In this document: positions 9,003-16,276 of the stretch, in pieces
Layout of the letters: each line of letters begins with the position of its first letter
Numbering within the stretch: the first letter of the stretch is position 1
Assembly (NCBI GenBank): GCA_024331095.1
Contig: JANDJE010000026.1
Location: forward strand, 1-32,024
Direction: 5' to 3'
DNA from: Nitrospira sp.
GTDB taxonomy: Bacteria > Nitrospirota > Nitrospiria > Nitrospirales > Nitrospiraceae
Length of the DNA stretch: 32,024 nucleotides
The notes under the pieces: model-generated
The model's database searches: none
What the model was told of the DNA's origin: nothing
Seen by the model: the letters and a program-made list of their open reading frames with translations, nothing else
Made by a program: the position numbers and the translations under genes

Positions 9003-9956
9003 ATGTCCTACCGTTACAACACCATCGATGTCGCCGTGGGTGTCGGTCTGTGCGCGATTCTGTTCGGGGCATTGTTGTTCTTTGCCGCAGCCGGCGGTAC
9101 GTATCAAGCGACTCTTCCGCAATCTCCTCCTTTGGAGCAATCCATGGGCTCGAAATCCGGGATGGCCTGGCTCCAACCGGCGATGGGGCAGGCCATCGTT
9201 GAGCAAAGCCTGTTTGAGCGGCGGTCCAACCGAGCGATTGCCCTGGCCGCGGCAGAATGGAACCGGGCCACACTCGCCTACGAAGAGTTCGCGTCGAAAC
9301 CCGGCGGGCCTCTCGGCACTGTCATGCACTATGCTGCAACCGCCCCAGCCCAGCACATGGCCCGTGTCCAGGAAGTCATGGGACGAGCGATCGTCAATTT
9401 CACCGGCCGTGGCGTGCGAACCGGCCTCGTGTCGGCGGACCAGCTCCATTCGGCCTTCAACAGCGAGATGATCCGTCTCGTTGAGAGCAGAGGACATCTG
9501 ATGAACCAGCAATTTTCTTCCATATGGCAAGCGACCCTGGGGCAGCGCATCGTTGAGGCCATCCGAGCCCATCGCCAACAGGCCGGGGCGATTCAAGAAC
9601 GGCTGGGCGCGGCGCTGGTGCAGTTGGCGCTGGTTCAACTGGAATCCGAACAGATCCGAGCTGCGCAACAGGAGAATATGGGTAGCCTCGTCTTCGCGGC
9701 TGCCGGCACCCAGGCCTTGACCGGTCGTGCCGCCCCAGCCATGACCGTCGCGGCGGTACCGGTCGTCGCCGCCGATGTCCCAGAGCAATCGGCCGCCTGG
9801 CCCGAGGTCCCGTTCGCTTACCTCGTCGCCGCCGCTTGCATCCTGGCGTCGATCTTTGCAGTCGGCCTGTCCTGGGTGGCTCGGAGCAGAGAGGAAAAGG
9901 AACTCGCCAAGGCGCAACGTGACGCCTCTCGGTGGGTCTACCGCATGGCGTCATGA
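9003..9956 (+). CDS. Unknown membrane protein with two terminal helices and a repeated short motif
   Basis: 317 residues, started by ATG at 9003 with AAGGAGG eight bases or so upstream (8990-8996). No family is recognised. One membrane helix lies at about 10-31 and a second at about 270-292, so the roughly 235-residue middle part probably sits on one side of the membrane (periplasmic if the ends face the cytosol). The middle carries a repeated motif Q-x-x-[ML]-G-x-x-[IL]-V at residues 58-66, 123-131, 176-184 and 198-206, and a looser copy at 223-230. The region is rich in Ala, Gln and Glu and likely helical. The C-terminal tail is charged (RSREEKELAKAQRD). It heads a small plus-strand group with a 57-residue protein and a response regulator. 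Confidence 0.85.
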   Translation: MSYRYNTIDVAVGVGLCAILFGALLFFAAAGGTYQATLPQSPPLEQSMGSKSGMAWLQPAMGQAIVEQSLFERRSNRAIALAAAEWNRATLAYEEFASKPGGPLGTVMHYAATAPAQHMARVQEVMGRAIVNFTGRGVRTGLVSADQLHSAFNSEMIRLVESRGHLMNQQFSSIWQATLGQRIVEAIRAHRQQAGAIQERLGAALVQLALVQLESEQIRAAQQENMGSLVFAAAGTQALTGRAAPAMTVAAVPVVAADVPEQSAAWPEVPFAYLVAAACILASIFAVGLSWVARSREEKELAKAQRDASRWVYRMAS

Positions 9957-9969
9957 CATAAAAAGGACT

Positions 9970-9986
9970 CGCGTCACACGGACGCG
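9970..9986 (+). repeat. Short perfect hairpin between the membrane protein and the 57-residue gene
   Basis: CGCGTC at 9970-9975 pairs exactly with GACGCG at 9981-9986 around a five-base loop. It lies 14 bases downstream of the stop at 9956 and 12 bases before the next start. No T-run follows, so it is not a standard terminator. It may pause or attenuate transcription, or affect the start of the next gene. Confidence 0.4.
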
Positions 9987-9998
9987 GGCAGGTGCTCT

Positions 9999-10172
9999 AT
10001 GTCGTGGGGATATTGGGGAATTGTCGGAACCCTCGTCATACTGGTGAGCTTGACTCTTGCTTGCGTCATGTTCTCGACCTCCAGAGAAACGCGGCGACTT
10101 CCTCCGAAGGGAGACACCGTCGAGGGGACGTCGATCGGACATGTCGGCGGCGGGCATCGTCAAGCTGCGTAA
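9999..10172 (+). CDS. Small membrane protein (57 residues)
   Basis: The ATG at 9999 opens a 57-codon frame ending in TAA at 10172. It has one hydrophobic helix at about 5-26 (GIVGTLVILVSLTLACVMF) followed by a basic stretch (RETRRLPPKG) and a Gly/His-rich tail. The orientation by the positive-inside rule places the tail in the cytosol. The ribosome-binding site (GCAGGTG) is weak. No family is recognised. It sits between the two-helix membrane protein and the response regulator on the same strand with short spacers, so it is probably part of the same unit. Confidence 0.65.
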   Translation: MSWGYWGIVGTLVILVSLTLACVMFSTSRETRRLPPKGDTVEGTSIGHVGGGHRQAA

Positions 10173-10190
10173 GTCCGTGATGAGTGGTTG

Positions 10191-10868
10191 ATGATCCGAG
10201 AGCCCTCCAAAAAAGAGCGGGCGGTGTCGATTCGGCTGCTGCTGGCCGAACGCTACCGCCTGATAAGGCAAAGCCTGCGCGCGCTCCTGGAACGGGAACG
10301 GGATATCCATGTCGTCGCCGAAGCGGCCGACGGACACGAGGCGCTGAATCTGGCCATGGCCCACAAACCCGACCTCGCGCTCATTGATCTGGACACACCG
10401 AGCCGGGATGGGGTCACGGCCACCAAATTGATTCACGGGTGCGTGCCCGATACCAGAGTTTTGGTGCTGTCGGCCGATGACGACGACGCGCGCATCGTCG
10501 AAGCGGTCCAAGCCGGCGCGTTCGGCTATATCCTCAAGGACGCGGACGCGGACGGCCTCTTGCGCTGCATTCGCGCCGCCTACCGAGGGGAACATCTGCT
10601 CTCGCCGTTTACCCCGGATCATTTCGCACGGCGCGCGTTGGCGGCGGTCGATCAGACCCATCCCCATGCAACGACCTCATTGTCCGGCCTGACCGAACGG
10701 GAACGCGAAATCTTGGCCTGCGCCGCCATGGGCCGCACCAACAAGGAAATCGCCGACCAACTGTGCGTGTCGCTTGATACGGTCAAAACGCACCTGCATC
10801 ACATCTATCGGAAACTTTCCGTCAACGGACGGGTGGAAGCGGTGTTGACCTTTCTGCAGGCCAAATAG
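10191..10868 (+). CDS. LuxR/NarL-type response regulator
   Basis: 225 residues from the ATG at 10191 (a TTG immediately before it would add one residue). The receiver domain (about 12-130) has the phospho-acceptor Asp66 in the ALIDLDTPSRDG segment and the conserved Lys in YILKDA. The usual DD/ED acidic pair near the N-terminus is A-E here (LLLAERY), so metal binding may be altered. A linker follows, then a GerE/LuxR helix-turn-helix (about 162-225) beginning LTEREREILACAA and containing NKEIADQLCVSLDTVKTHLH. No histidine kinase is adjacent. It probably controls transcription in response to a partner kinase encoded elsewhere. Confidence 0.93.
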   Translation: MIREPSKKERAVSIRLLLAERYRLIRQSLRALLERERDIHVVAEAADGHEALNLAMAHKPDLALIDLDTPSRDGVTATKLIHGCVPDTRVLVLSADDDDARIVEAVQAGAFGYILKDADADGLLRCIRAAYRGEHLLSPFTPDHFARRALAAVDQTHPHATTSLSGLTEREREILACAAMGRTNKEIADQLCVSLDTVKTHLHHIYRKLSVNGRVEAVLTFLQAK

Positions 10869-11032
10869 ACCCTTTGGTCGTCTTCTCACCCGAACGGTGT
10901 ATATCAATTCCATCCTTCGGGTGATGGTACGACAAGACGGTTTTCAATATGTTTATCGTATGAGTCTGAGTCAGCCGCGAAGGAAGATCTCGGCTCCCTC
11001 AGATGGAATGTCGGCCGAAGGAGGTGAGGAAG

Positions 11033-11152
11033 ATGCGCGACGTGCATATCATGGACGAGCTCAAGGAGAATAAAGGATGGGTCTTCCTCCTTGGGGCGTT
11101 CCTCATCGGGATCCTCTCGTTCGCCCTGATGACCGCAGGCTTTATCAAGTGA
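11033..11152 (+). CDS. Small single-helix membrane protein (39 residues)
   Basis: The ATG at 11033 is preceded by GGAGG (11020-11024) at an eight-base spacing, which sets the start; an in-frame ATG at 11003 has no such site. The protein has a charged N-terminus (MRDVHIMDELKENKG) followed by one long hydrophobic helix (about 16-38) and a terminal Lys. No family is recognised. Its size and topology match accessory subunits of respiratory complexes and other tiny membrane regulators, but nothing in the sequence fixes a partner. It lies 164 bases after the response regulator, so it may have its own promoter. Confidence 0.7.
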   Translation: MRDVHIMDELKENKGWVFLLGAFLIGILSFALMTAGFIK

Positions 11153-11220
11153 GGGAGCAAACGGCGGGAGCGTCGATTTGCACCGTTCCCTCACATCACA
11201 AGGCATCGGTTGATGCCGTC

Positions 11221-11254
11221 CTTTCCGGAGCCGTCTCCCGACGGCTCCGGAAAG
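11221..11254. terminator. Perfect 15-bp hairpin, likely bidirectional transcription barrier
   Basis: The arm at 11221-11235 is the exact reverse complement of 11240-11254, around the four-base loop TCCC. It lies between the plus-strand 39-residue gene (ends 11152) and the minus-strand CxxC mini-protein gene (ends 11293), the expected place for a terminator shared by convergent genes. No T-run of six or more follows on either strand, so its efficiency as an intrinsic terminator is doubtful. Confidence 0.6.
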
Positions 11255-11292
11255 ACTGTGGTCCCTCCTTCCGAATGCACCTGAATCCGTTC

Positions 11293-11532
11293 TCAGGCCG
11301 CGAAGCGTTCCAGATTGCCGAATTCGCCCGATAGCCGCGTTGCCTCCGGCATCACGCAAGCCGTGGGCACGACCGCCGCCGACTTGAGTCGGCGGTGCCG
11401 CCGAATGACGGCATCATCTCTCTGACCGCAATTCACGCAGCGCCAGGACGTTGCCCATCTCTCCGCACTGCCTCCGTCCAGATCAAACAGATACTCCTCC
11501 AACATCAAGCCTTCACATCGAGAACAGGTCAT
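11293..11532 (-). CDS. CxxC zinc-ribbon-like mini-protein
   Basis: 79 residues from the ATG at 11532; an in-frame TTG at 11538 would lie within the ribosome-binding site (AAAGGAG, seven bases before the ATG), so the ATG is preferred. Two CxxC knuckles, C3-C6 (CSRC) and C32-C35 (CVNC), frame an acidic stretch with the LEEYLFDLDGG segment and probably bind one zinc ion. A basic RRHRRLK segment follows. The tail from about residue 50 looks disordered. No function is known; a nucleic-acid or protein-binding role is only a guess from the zinc-ribbon shape. Confidence 0.75.
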   Translation of the reverse strand: MTCSRCEGLMLEEYLFDLDGGSAERWATSWRCVNCGQRDDAVIRRHRRLKSAAVVPTACVMPEATRLSGEFGNLERFAA

Positions 11533-11539
11533 GGTCAAT

Positions 11540-11838
11540 CTCCTTTCAAAAATGCGTCATCCTGGCTCAAAGCTTAACAGCCACGCCGATCTACACCAGA
11601 CCTGAAAGGGGTACCTCAAAAGGAGGGGGATGATCGGATCGTCAGCGAGATGGCCTGCGTCATTTGAAGCGGTCTCTCCCAATCAGTCGAGACTTGCGCG
11701 CAAGGAGCATGATGCGGCACAAAACGGGTCGCAGAATCACAGCAATAGAACGTAGAGATTATCGGTTAACGGCCGTATCGTATAAGGAGAGGAGAAGCCA
11801 AGAGCATCGGAAGGCGACGGATCAAGATACGTATGACA
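11540..11838. other. Intergenic region upstream of the CxxC mini-protein and downstream of the tRNA
   Basis: About 300 bases. The minus-strand promoter of the CxxC gene must lie here. A plus-strand ATG at 11630 follows AGGAGG and opens 41 codons, but the peptide has no protein-like features. I see no RNA gene or repeat in this stretch. Confidence 0.5.
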
Positions 11839-11914
11839 TGGAGCCGGCGACCCGGATTGAACGGGCGACCTGCGGTTTACGAAACCGCTGCTCTACCGAC
11901 TGAGCTACGCCGGC
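11839..11914 (-). tRNA. tRNA-Thr (anticodon CGT)
   Basis: On the minus strand the 76-base sequence folds as a full cloverleaf. The acceptor stem GCCGGCG pairs perfectly with CGCCGGC; the D arm reads GCTC...GAGC with the GG loop; the anticodon stem GCGGT/ACCGC encloses the loop TTCGTAA, giving anticodon CGT, which reads ACG (Thr). The variable loop is short and the T arm has the TTCAATC loop. The CCA end is encoded (11839-11841). The discriminator base is T. Confidence 0.97.
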
Positions 11915-11970
11915 GTGCCGATTCATATTGTGGGATGGCCATGATACCGGTGGCGAGTCGGAGTGTCAAT

Positions 11971-12010
11971 CAACGGTCCCTGCAGCGACAACGGTCCCTG
12001 CAACGGTCCC
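11971..12010. repeat. Three direct copies of a 10-base unit
   Basis: CAACGGTCCC occurs at 11971-11980, 11989-11998 and 12001-12010, between the tRNA-Thr 5' end and the stop of the caspase-like gene. The first two copies extend into TGCA. The spacing is irregular (8 and 2 bases). It could be a slipped-strand expansion or a protein-binding cluster; nothing decides between these. Confidence 0.55.
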
Positions 12011-12022
12011 CGTACAAACGGC

Positions 12023-14083
12023 TTACAGCTTTGGCCCCACATCGAGCAACGGGCGGGTCGGCGCGGGCGTCTCTTCGGCCGGCGCCGTCTTCTTCACGGC
12101 ATCGGACGACTTCGGGTTATTGCCCCTCGCCATTGGATGAATCCTCACGACGGCCCCTTGTCCGGGCGGTGGGGAACAGAGCGGACGCTGCGGGTTGCCG
12201 AACTGTTTTCTCGACACATGGATGACCTCATTGCGGGCATAGGTGCACAGTTCTCCGGCGGCGACGATCCCATCCCGATCAATATCGGCCAACCCGTGCA
12301 AGCCACTTAGCAGAGAATACGTAAATAATCCGTGCTTCGCCGATTCATAGGCGTGGGCTTCCTGGAGGCTTCTATTGCCCACCATCCACATCACATGATC
12401 TTTTTCTTCGTCCGTCCCCTCTCCCCAATCGGCATGAGGGGTCGTCGCCGGGTTTGCGCCCGGCGAGGGGTCCAACGACACGTCGAACATCATGATCGCC
12501 CGTTGCATCGGCAATCGCGACAGAACCTCTTGCATGCGCCGGACCGGATACAAGCGCCGCGTTGACGTGATGCTCCCGTCAAACGGCACAAGGAAAACCG
12601 ACCCGGTCGCGCCGTCAACCAGCGCGCGCCCGGCGAAAAAAATGTAGACGACGGTCGCCGCATCCACCTGCTTGGGGAGCCATTCGTCGAACGTCTCTTC
12701 GAGATCGTGCTTCAGCGCGAAGTGATCCACCAACAGGCGAACTCGATGGTCGGGAATCGCGGCAATCGTCCGCAGATAAGTCGCCATGGCCTCGGCATCC
12801 CGTTCCGCGTACTTGACATGGGGAACATGCTCGTCTCGAAAGGCGCCGACCCCGATCGCGATGACGACCGCTTTCGTCTGTTTGGATAAGCTTAGGGGGG
12901 CCGGAGGACGGTCGATCTTGAGCGCTTCCGTATCCTCGACGCCCTTGTCCGTCTTGACGACGAGGGTGAACTGTTTGGGATGCGGCGGCGGATCCAGCGG
13001 CGTGAGGCTGCGGACACTCAACATCAACTCGCCGCGCGGCTCGCCCTTGAGGTCCGTGATCGGTTTCGTGACCGAAGCGTACTTGATTTCTCCGGGCCGT
13101 ACGTCGCCGATCGGGATCGTCGATGGAAAATGTGCGGGCAACGGCCCGTTTCCTCCCACGGCGACTTCCACGTTCCGGGCCTCCACCTCTCCCTCATTTT
13201 TCACTTCTACTTCGATCGTGAGCGGCTCGCCCGTTTCAATCATATGGTCTTGGCTTTCATCCCGCAGGATGGCAAGAAAGGCGAGGGCCGTCGAATGAGG
13301 GGAAGCAGGAGGTGGAGCAAGCTGGTTGAAAACCGCGCCTCCCCCCATCGCCGCTCCGGCGTGAGGACTCTGCATTCCTGGGATTGCCGCGTCGGGAGCC
13401 TTTGCGGCGGGAACCTTTGATAGGGCCGCTGCCCTCTGTTGAGCGTACTCGCGAATTCGATCGGCTCCGGTCACCTGTTTGAGCAAACTGTCGCCCACCG
13501 TTTCAACCGCCTGCCGAATGATGGGTTCCAACCCTGTGACCTCACAAGACTGGCCGGTCACTTCCACCTCGCCATGACCCACGCCTTGAAGCTTGGCATG
13601 GAACAGCGGGGCGCCATCCTCGGCAAGCAAGGCTGCTTCGACTCCGAGCGTGACACGCGCCGGATACGTCCCCGGCGTCTGACGGGGAATAGCAAGATCC
13701 ACTCGCTTTGATCCTAAACCGATTTCGATAAAACTATCTTCTCCTCCGGTCTGCTCTTCTCCCTCATGAAGCAAGAGGCCGGGAAATACCTGGCCAAGCT
13801 TCCTGGGAACCATTTCAGTCAGCGCGTCCGAAATCGAGACGGTACTCGGCTCCCCGCAGGCGTTGGCGTAAGAGAGCGCCGCGCCGGTCATGCTCGGAGC
13901 AAGCCAGAGCGACGGCTTCAGGGCAATAGCGGACACTCGGCTAACGGCGGTTTCCGCTCCGCCGTCGGATATCTTCGGTTTTTCTCTCGACCACCAGCAA
14001 CCGGCTGCCGACAGCGCGAAGGCCCCGAGAATGACAACGGCGACAAAGGAACGAACGTGTAAAGATCCGGTAGTCACAAGCAA
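12023..14083 (-). CDS. Caspase-fold (C14-like) lipoprotein, apparent pseudo-peptidase
   Basis: 686 residues; the start is TTG at 14083 or possibly GTG at 14077, with only a weak upstream AGAGAA. The N-terminus has a hydrophobic helix and a lipobox-like SAAGC (Cys29), so it is probably a lipoprotein. Residues about 40-230 are unrecognised; about 270-370 look like a beta-sandwich (CARDB-like, with the IEVEVKNEGEVEARNVEV pattern); a caspase-like domain follows (about 405-650, starting KAVVIAIGVGAF). The usual catalytic His motif (SGHG) reads AGRA with Arg486, and the usual DAC reads DVS with Ser536. Both catalytic residues therefore seem lost. An EF-hand-like loop, DIDRDGIVAAGE, lies at 600-611. 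A scaffold or regulatory role is inferred, not shown. Confidence 0.82.
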   Translation of the reverse strand: MLVTTGSLHVRSFVAVVILGAFALSAAGCWWSREKPKISDGGAETAVSRVSAIALKPSLWLAPSMTGAALSYANACGEPSTVSISDALTEMVPRKLGQVFPGLLLHEGEEQTGGEDSFIEIGLGSKRVDLAIPRQTPGTYPARVTLGVEAALLAEDGAPLFHAKLQGVGHGEVEVTGQSCEVTGLEPIIRQAVETVGDSLLKQVTGADRIREYAQQRAAALSKVPAAKAPDAAIPGMQSPHAGAAMGGGAVFNQLAPPPASPHSTALAFLAILRDESQDHMIETGEPLTIEVEVKNEGEVEARNVEVAVGGNGPLPAHFPSTIPIGDVRPGEIKYASVTKPITDLKGEPRGELMLSVRSLTPLDPPPHPKQFTLVVKTDKGVEDTEALKIDRPPAPLSLSKQTKAVVIAIGVGAFRDEHVPHVKYAERDAEAMATYLRTIAAIPDHRVRLLVDHFALKHDLEETFDEWLPKQVDAATVVYIFFAGRALVDGATGSVFLVPFDGSITSTRRLYPVRRMQEVLSRLPMQRAIMMFDVSLDPSPGANPATTPHADWGEGTDEEKDHVMWMVGNRSLQEAHAYESAKHGLFTYSLLSGLHGLADIDRDGIVAAGELCTYARNEVIHVSRKQFGNPQRPLCSPPPGQGAVVRIHPMARGNNPKSSDAVKKTAPAEETPAPTRPLLDVGPKL

Positions 14084-14190
14084 TGTTCTCTGGTTCAGGT
14101 GGTTATACCCAATTTATGGTGTCTCGCACAATCGCCGGAGGCCGTGCATGAAAATTGACAAGGCTTCCTCTCTCTGCGTATTTTTGAGCC

Positions 14191-15081
14191 ATGCCTTCAA
14201 TCCCCTCTCCGACTATCGGAGCCTCCGGCCTTCCATGGTCCGCCTTGGTCCGTCTGATCCGCTTGCCGAATCAGACGGGAACTTACCTCTTAATGTTGCC
14301 GACACTCTGGTCGCTGGTGCTCGCGACGAAGGGGGTGCCGCAGCCCTCTCTTGTGGCGATATTTATCGCGGGATCGTTTCTCATGCGAAGCGCCGGAGTC
14401 ATTCTCAACGACCTGGCCGATCAGTCGTTTGATCGGCAGGTTGTCAGAACCAAGGCCCGCCCCCTCGCCTCCGGAGAACTGTCTCGGCATCACGCGCTTG
14501 CTCTGCTGGGTGTGCTCTTACTCATGGCGGGAAGCCTCCTCTGGCTGCTCGATCCTGTCGTCGCGTGGTTGGCGCCGGGAGCGTTCGCGTTGGCGTCTCT
14601 GTATCCCTTTGCAAAACGGTGGATTCAGATCCCCCAAGCCGTGCTGGGTCTGGCCTTCGGCTGGGGAACCATCATGGCATGGGCGGCAGCCCGTGGACAA
14701 CTTGACGCGCCGGCTTGGTGCCTGTTTGGAGCGACGGCCGCATGGGCCGTCGCGTACGATACGATTTACGCGATTCAGGATCGAGACGATGACCGGCGAA
14801 TCGGCGTGAAATCATCGGCCATCTTCTTCGGGCGATTGCTCCCCTTGGGAGTCGGTGTCGCCTATTGTCTGATGATATTGCTGCTGGGCATAGCCGGATG
14901 GCTGGTCCAGATTCGCTGGCCCTACTATGTCGCGTTACTGGGCGTAGGGCTCTTCCTCTTTTCGCAAACCGCGCAGTTAAGAAAACCGATCGAGCCTGCC
15001 GTGGCATTCAACATGTTCCGCGCCCATACATGGGTGGGAGTCGCCGTGTTGGCCGGTCTGTTGGCCGGATTCGTCGGCTGA
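14191..15081 (+). CDS. ubiA: UbiA-family prenyltransferase (4-hydroxybenzoate polyprenyltransferase-like)
   Basis: 296 residues with eight or nine membrane helices, the size of UbiA. Both Asp-rich motifs that bind the Mg-diphosphate of the prenyl donor are present: N73-D74-x-x-D77-x3-D81 followed by RTKARPLASG, and D190...D197-R-D-D-D201 followed by IGVKSSAIFFG. The second motif resembles classical UbiA more than the futalosine-pathway MqnP group. It would attach a polyprenyl chain to an aromatic ring in quinone synthesis, in the cytoplasmic membrane. The start at 14191 has no clear ribosome-binding site. It diverges from the caspase-like gene and converges on the respiratory block. The actual aromatic substrate depends on which quinone this organism makes. 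Confidence 0.9.
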   Translation: MPSIPSPTIGASGLPWSALVRLIRLPNQTGTYLLMLPTLWSLVLATKGVPQPSLVAIFIAGSFLMRSAGVILNDLADQSFDRQVVRTKARPLASGELSRHHALALLGVLLLMAGSLLWLLDPVVAWLAPGAFALASLYPFAKRWIQIPQAVLGLAFGWGTIMAWAAARGQLDAPAWCLFGATAAWAVAYDTIYAIQDRDDDRRIGVKSSAIFFGRLLPLGVGVAYCLMILLLGIAGWLVQIRWPYYVALLGVGLFLFSQTAQLRKPIEPAVAFNMFRAHTWVGVAVLAGLLAGFVG

Positions 15082-15250
15082 CTCGTCTTCTAGAAGAACG
15101 AGACCGACCCGATCTCGCAAAGAAGCTAGAGAACGCCCACCCCATCTAAATCTAAAAACGAACCGGCAGTCTCCGAACATCGGCACGTACAAATTCCTCT
15201 TCTAACGCTTGGAAGGTTCACGGCGAGCGCCTTTGCCGTCGAACAACGGC

Positions 15251-16276
15251 TCATGGGGTCTCGACCGGTCTTTCCTCTTGAGGAACGGCCTTCGGTGCCT
15301 GCAAGGTTCCCAGATAGAACGTTACGGCTTTGGCATCCGCGTCGCTCAGGCCCAATGCGGGCATTCGCGTCGCCGAATCCATGGCTTGGGGATTTTTGAG
15401 CCAACGATAGATCCAGGTGGGATTCAGTCTGAATCCTGCACGGTCCAAGGGAGGACCGATTTTCCCCCCCTCACCGGCAAGGCTGTGACAGCCGTTACAT
15501 CCATACTTGTTTTCATACAGCCGCTTTCCGCGCTCGACCAATTGCGCCGTCTCCGTCGGCGGCGTCGTGAGGTCCGGCCTGGGAACGCTCTGTCCCTTTC
15601 CCGGCCTCGTTGCGAAGTTGTTCAAAGCGGTCTGAGCCGCCTCAAGTTCTTTTTTGGCCTTTGTCATCGCAGCCAACTCATCGGCGTACGCGGACTCGTC
15701 AACGTCGACATCTTTGTTGAGTTCCTGACTCTTTCGTTCCGCCTCTTCGTTGGCTTTTCTTTCCGCCTCTTCATAGGCCTGTTTCGCCCGATCGAACGTT
15801 TCCTGCGCGGCCTTTAACCCTTCTTCAAGGGATCGTTTGCGCGCTGCCACGTCAAACTCCATTTTCATTCCGTGCAAGGTTCGAACATGGCCGACGATCG
15901 CCCAGATTTCTTCTTCGGACAACGTGTACTTGAAGGTCGGCATCGTCGGAACGGCGAAATCGTCGTCCCCGATCTCATCGCCTCCCTCTTCGCTTGTATC
16001 CAACATATCGCGTGAAATCGTGGCAAACAGCTCCTCGTCTTTGAAGGTGCTCATCTCGCTTTTATTGGAAAGATCCTTGGGCTTGGGATCCGGCATGGCC
16101 GACCAATTGAATCCTTCGTTTTGCCTGCCGCTTTCGCCGTGACAATCGCTGCAATAATGGGTGTACAATTCGCGCCCTTTTTTTTCCTGTTCGCTTGCGC
16201 ACCCACCGGCAAGCAGCGCCACCACTCCGCACAGGCCAACCACTGTTTTCGCGGCTTGCAGCCTCGCCCTTCTCAT
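15251..16276 (-). CDS. Di-haem cytochrome c lipoprotein with a coiled-coil spacer
   Basis: 341 residues. A signal peptide ends in AGGC with Cys26 as the lipidation site, so the protein is tethered on the periplasmic face. The first c-haem domain has C42-x-x-C45-H46 (CSDCH) with a probable Met ligand in the VPTMPTF segment (about 112). A highly charged Ala/Glu/Lys coiled coil (about 143-222) separates it from the second domain, C260-x-x-C263-H264 (CNGCH), with probable ligand Met in ATRMPALG. It ends the respiratory operon and overlaps the NxrC-like gene by four bases (16273-16276). Its likely job is to carry electrons between the complex and a more distant partner. Confidence 0.93.
   Translation of the reverse strand: MRRARLQAAKTVVGLCGVVALLAGGCASEQEKKGRELYTHYCSDCHGESGRQNEGFNWSAMPDPKPKDLSNKSEMSTFKDEELFATISRDMLDTSEEGGDEIGDDDFAVPTMPTFKYTLSEEEIWAIVGHVRTLHGMKMEFDVAARKRSLEEGLKAAQETFDRAKQAYEEAERKANEEAERKSQELNKDVDVDESAYADELAAMTKAKKELEAAQTALNNFATRPGKGQSVPRPDLTTPPTETAQLVERGKRLYENKYGCNGCHSLAGEGGKIGPPLDRAGFRLNPTWIYRWLKNPQAMDSATRMPALGLSDADAKAVTFYLGTLQAPKAVPQEERPVETP

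Noticed and set aside
11630..11755. 41-codon plus-strand frame after an AGGAGG sequence
   Set aside because: The Shine-Dalgarno-like site is too close to the ATG and the peptide is polar and without structure; likely chance.
11839..12010. tRNA-associated integration site (attB)
   Set aside because: No integrase, no repeated tRNA end and no island-like change of gene content nearby.
15082..15250. Terminator between ubiA and the respiratory block
   Set aside because: Only weak five-base stems were found (for example CGAGA/TCTCG), with no T-run.
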